DNA of 64,000 nt, from assembly GCA_024236055.1 (NCBI GenBank), contig JACKLF010000007.1, positions 70,260 through 134,259 on the forward strand, written 5' to 3'. Below are positions 61,495 to 64,000 of the stretch, one piece after another. A program made the translations under genes and the position numbers. The first letter of the stretch is position 1, and every line of letters starts with the position of its first letter. The notes below the pieces were generated by a model. The model was not told the origin of the DNA and did no database searches. It was given only the letters and a program-made list of their open reading frames with translations. This stretch comes from Alphaproteobacteria bacterium. GTDB lineage: Bacteria > Pseudomonadota > Alphaproteobacteria > Micropepsales > Micropepsaceae.

Positions 61495-62249
61495 CAGAAA
61501 TAAAGGCCCCCGTTGACGTTCAAGGTCTGGGCGGTGACATAGCTGGCCGCGTCCGACGACAGGAAGACGACGGCATCGGCAACTTCCTGGGTCGTGCCCA
61601 TGCGTTTCAGGATGATGGTCTCGGCGGCCTTCTGTACCGCCGCGTTGGCCATACCGGCGGCGGCCATGTCGGAGGCGATCAGCCCGGCGGCCACGGTGTT
61701 GGAGCGCACGCCGAACTGTGCCCCGAAACGCGCGATCACCTGGGCCAGCGAAATCAGTCCCGCCTTGGAGGCGGCATAGTGGGCGGTGCGCGGGCCGCCA
61801 TACTGGCCCGAGACCGAGCCGATATGGGTGATGGCGCCGCCGCCCGCCACCTTCATCAGCGGCAGGAAGACCTGGGACACGATGAAGGGGCCTTTCAGGT
61901 TGGCGTCCAGGATCATGTCCCAGTCGTCATCGCTGATCTGGTCGAAATCGGTCGGCTTGTTGATCCCGGCATTGTTCACCAGGATGGAGATGGGGCCGAA
62001 CACCTGTGCCTGTCCAGCGGCATGTTCGATGCTGGCGCGGCTGGTCACGTCCATCGGCACGGCATGGGTCTTGCGGCCCATCGCCTCGATGCGGTGGACG
62101 ACGGCCTGGGCTTCGTCATGGCGCTCGCGATAGGTCAGCACCACATCGGCGCCGGCCTCGGCCAGGCCAAGGGCAATGGCTGCGCCGATACCGCGCGAGC
62201 CGCCGGTGACGACGGCATTTTTCCCGGCGAGAGAAAACCTTGAAGTCAT
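61494..62249 (-). CDS. SDR family oxidoreductase (FabG-like)
   Basis: This 251-residue short-chain dehydrogenase has the cofactor motif GGSRGIGAAIALGLA, NNAGINKP, the catalytic Ser in IGSVSGQYGG, and YAASKAG (YxxxK). The C-terminal end YVTAQTLNVNGGLYF is typical of FabG-like enzymes. Located in the sugar operon, it more likely reduces a keto-sugar or keto-acid than a fatty-acid intermediate. The ends overlap both neighbours. Confidence 0.88.
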   Translation of the reverse strand: MTSRFSLAGKNAVVTGGSRGIGAAIALGLAEAGADVVLTYRERHDEAQAVVHRIEAMGRKTHAVPMDVTSRASIEHAAGQAQVFGPISILVNNAGINKPTDFDQISDDDWDMILDANLKGPFIVSQVFLPLMKVAGGGAITHIGSVSGQYGGPRTAHYAASKAGLISLAQVIARFGAQFGVRSNTVAAGLIASDMAAAGMANAAVQKAAETIILKRMGTTQEVADAVVFLSSDAASYVTAQTLNVNGGLYF

Positions 62250-63214
62250 TTGCGCTTCAACACCCGCCTGGCGGCCTCGGCGATATGGGGGGCGGCAATC
62301 TCATAGTGATGCGCCAGCTCCTCGGGCTCGCCCGACGCGCCGAACACGTCCTTCACGCCGACGAATTCCACCGGGCAGGGATGGGTGGCGGCCAGCGCCT
62401 CGGCCACCGCGCCGCCTAGCCCGCCATGGATATTGTGATCCTCGGCGGTGACGATGGCGCCGGTCTCGCGCGAACAGCGGGCAACCAGATCGGTGTCGAT
62501 GGGCTTGATGGTGGCCATGTTGACGATGCGGGCCGAAATGCCGTCCGCCGCCAACAGGTCGTGCGCGGCCATCGCACGCGACACTTCGGTGCCGCAGGCG
62601 ATGATGGTCAGGTCCGACCCCTCGCGGATGATCCGGCCCTTGCCGATTTCGAAGGTGTGATCTTCGCCGAACAGGCGCTGCGACGGGCTGCGGCCGGTGC
62701 GCATATAGACCGGGCCGTCAAATTCCAGCATCGCGCGGGTGGCCAGCGCCATTTCAATGGCGTCGGCGGGCGAGATCACCGTCATGCCCGGAATGGCGCG
62801 GAACGCGGCCAGGTCTTCCAGCGCCTGGGCGCTGCCGCCATCGGGGCCGACGTCCAGGCCGGGATGCGAGGCGACGATCTTGGCATTGCGCCGCGCATAG
62901 CACAGCGACAGGCGCGCCTGTTCGATGGCGCGCAGGCAGAAAACCGCAAAGGTCGTCACCACCGGCACCAGGCCGACCGCGGCCATGCCGCCGGCTGCCG
63001 CCATCATGTTCTGTTCGGCAATGCCGAACTGCACAAAACGATCGGGATGAGACTTGCGGAAGTGATGCACGCCGGTGCCGCCCGCGATATCGGCGTCCAG
63101 CACCACCACCCTGGAGAATTCGTCGGCCATGGACGACAGCGCCTTGCCGAAGGCTTCGCGCAGGGAATCGCCGTTGGAGGCAATGAGGGCCGGGGAAAGG
63201 GTCTGATCAGACAT
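62246..63214 (-). CDS. transketolase, C-terminal subunit
   Basis: This protein of about 322 residues contains the pyrimidine-binding and C-terminal domains of a transketolase split into two genes. Motifs: VVLDADIAGGTG, the conserved Glu region FVQFGIAEQNMMAAAGGMA, and ASHPGLDVGPDGGSAQALEDLAAFR. It starts (MSDQTLSP, 63214) 8 bp inside the end of the N-terminal gene, so the halves are translated together and form one enzyme. Split transketolases occur in sugar-biosynthesis clusters and in methanogens and actinobacteria. Confidence 0.9.
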   Translation of the reverse strand: MSDQTLSPALIASNGDSLREAFGKALSSMADEFSRVVVLDADIAGGTGVHHFRKSHPDRFVQFGIAEQNMMAAAGGMAAVGLVPVVTTFAVFCLRAIEQARLSLCYARRNAKIVASHPGLDVGPDGGSAQALEDLAAFRAIPGMTVISPADAIEMALATRAMLEFDGPVYMRTGRSPSQRLFGEDHTFEIGKGRIIREGSDLTIIACGTEVSRAMAAHDLLAADGISARIVNMATIKPIDTDLVARCSRETGAIVTAEDHNIHGGLGGAVAEALAATHPCPVEFVGVKDVFGASGEPEELAHHYEIAAPHIAEAARRVLKRK

Positions 63215-64000
63215 CAAGAAACTCCGCGATCTGGGCCGCATCGGCGCCCAGCGCCGTCAGGGCTTCCTCGGCCTGATCGCGCGTGAACTTCACGCTGCCG
63301 TGCCAGGTGGGAATGTTTTCCATATAGGGCACGCCCTTGCCCTTGATCGTATGGGCGATGATCAGCGAGGGGCCGCGCGCCATGTCGGCGTTCAGCCCGG
63401 CGTTGCGGAAGGCTTCCAGGATCGCGGACATGTCATGGCCGTCGATTTCCTGCACATTCCAGCCGAAAGCGCTGAATTTGGCGGCCAGCGGCTCCAGCCG
63501 CATGATGGCGTCGTTGGACGCGTCGCTCTGCAGCTTGTTGTAGTCGATCACCGCGGTCAGGCGCGACAGGCCGTGATGGGCCGCCGACATGGCCGCTTCC
63601 CACACTTCGCCTTCCTGCAACTCGCCGTCGCCCAGCATCGTATAGACGCGGGCCGGATTCTTCTGGATGCGCAGGCCCAGTGCCATGCCCACCGCCACCG
63701 AAATGCCCTGGCCCAGCGAGCCGGTGGAAGTTTCCACCCAGGGCAGGTCCAGCACATGGGGATGGCCCTGGAAGGGGCTGCCCAGCTTGCGAAGCGCCAG
63801 CGCCTCCCTGGCGTCGCAGAAGCCGAAGCGCGCGCCTGCCGCATACAGCGCCGGCGCGGCATGACCCTTGGACAGGACAAAGCGGTCGCGGCCCGGATCG
63901 GCGACGCCCTTGGGCCAGACATTCAGTTCGGCGCCGTAGAGACAGGCGAACAGGTCGGCGGACGACATCGCCCCGCCCGGATGGCCCGATCCGGCGTGAT
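63207..64000 (-). CDS. transketolase, N-terminal subunit (cut by window edge)
   Basis: Partial: the frame runs to base 64000 and the true start lies beyond. Visible motifs are HAGSGHPGGAMSSADLFACL (thiamine-diphosphate pocket), LSKGHAAPALYA, and the cofactor motif GDGELQEGEVWEAAM, followed by NKLQSDA. With the C-terminal gene it makes one complete transketolase, which moves two-carbon units between sugar phosphates. An internal ATG at 63968 is not the start, because conserved residues precede it. Confidence 0.9.
   Translation of the reverse strand, partial: HAGSGHPGGAMSSADLFACLYGAELNVWPKGVADPGRDRFVLSKGHAAPALYAAGARFGFCDAREALALRKLGSPFQGHPHVLDLPWVETSTGSLGQGISVAVGMALGLRIQKNPARVYTMLGDGELQEGEVWEAAMSAAHHGLSRLTAVIDYNKLQSDASNDAIMRLEPLAAKFSAFGWNVQEIDGHDMSAILEAFRNAGLNADMARGPSLIIAHTIKGKGVPYMENIPTWHGSVKFTRDQAEEALTALGADAAQIAEFLDV

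Overview
The window is chromosomal DNA from a high-GC alphaproteobacterium. The evidence is the gene content and order: nfu-rutE-tsaB-rimI-fur-plsC-miaB-phoH-ybeY-corC-lnt-xre; rsmB/htpX/DUF1674; a DUF3576 lipoprotein gene followed by leuS-lptE-holA; dsbB-coq7; and the class-specific flagellar regulators flbT and flaF beside Caulobacter-type 275-residue flagellins. Genes are dense, and many neighbours overlap by ATGA. I see no tRNA, rRNA, CRISPR array, transposase, integrase or phage gene. I cannot fix the family.

Layout. 0-3.3 kb: a truncated PhoR-like sensor kinase divergent from pstCAB, with a candidate Pho box between them. 3.4-9.4 kb: a DUF3311/SSS permease pair, two secreted cupins, a low-affinity iron permease-like protein, small membrane proteins and the yifB (comM) ATPase. 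9.4-17.4 kb: ferredoxin and its reductase, chorismate mutase, an Hpt protein, a large coiled-coil membrane protein, a lower-GC orphan gene, rsmB (frameshifted here), htpX, DUF1674 and DUF2239. 17.4-27 kb: the long housekeeping run from nfu to the XRE regulator, with hisE after it. 27-34.6 kb: gluQRS, an esterase, an HNH protein, dsbB-coq7, a YgjP-like metallopeptidase, a bifunctional PBP and a response regulator with a degenerate receiver. 34.7-37.2 kb: a block of broken genes that includes recognisable yggS and thiE. 37.3-48.7 kb: porin, DUF3576-leuS-lptE-holA-hisF, CHAD protein, histidine phosphatase, xth, tsaD and hemD. 49-52.6 kb: the ATP-grasp/alpha-E/transglutaminase triad. 52.7-58.1 kb: the flagellin module (FlmG-like glycosyltransferase, flbT, flaF, two flagellins). 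58.3-64 kb: a sugar or surface-glycan operon (broken GH57-like gene, ATP-grasp, SDR, split transketolase) that runs off the right edge.

Three patterns stand out. (1) miaB and yifB are each preceded by a short ORF that re-encodes the first 15-17 residues of the gene's own product, mostly with synonymous codon changes, continues into an arginine-rich tail, and ends in an ATGA overlap with the real start codon. (2) An interspersed palindromic element of about 85-110 bp occurs eight times. Six copies sit in a fixed orientation at or near gene 3' ends, one is stacked behind another copy, and one lies in frame inside hemD and is translated as about 30 extra residues. (3) Indel-rich decay is confined to two blocks (34.7-37.2 and 58.35-59.2 kb), each touching a copy of that element, plus one short spot in rsmB. 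These could be real pseudogenes or locally poor consensus sequence.
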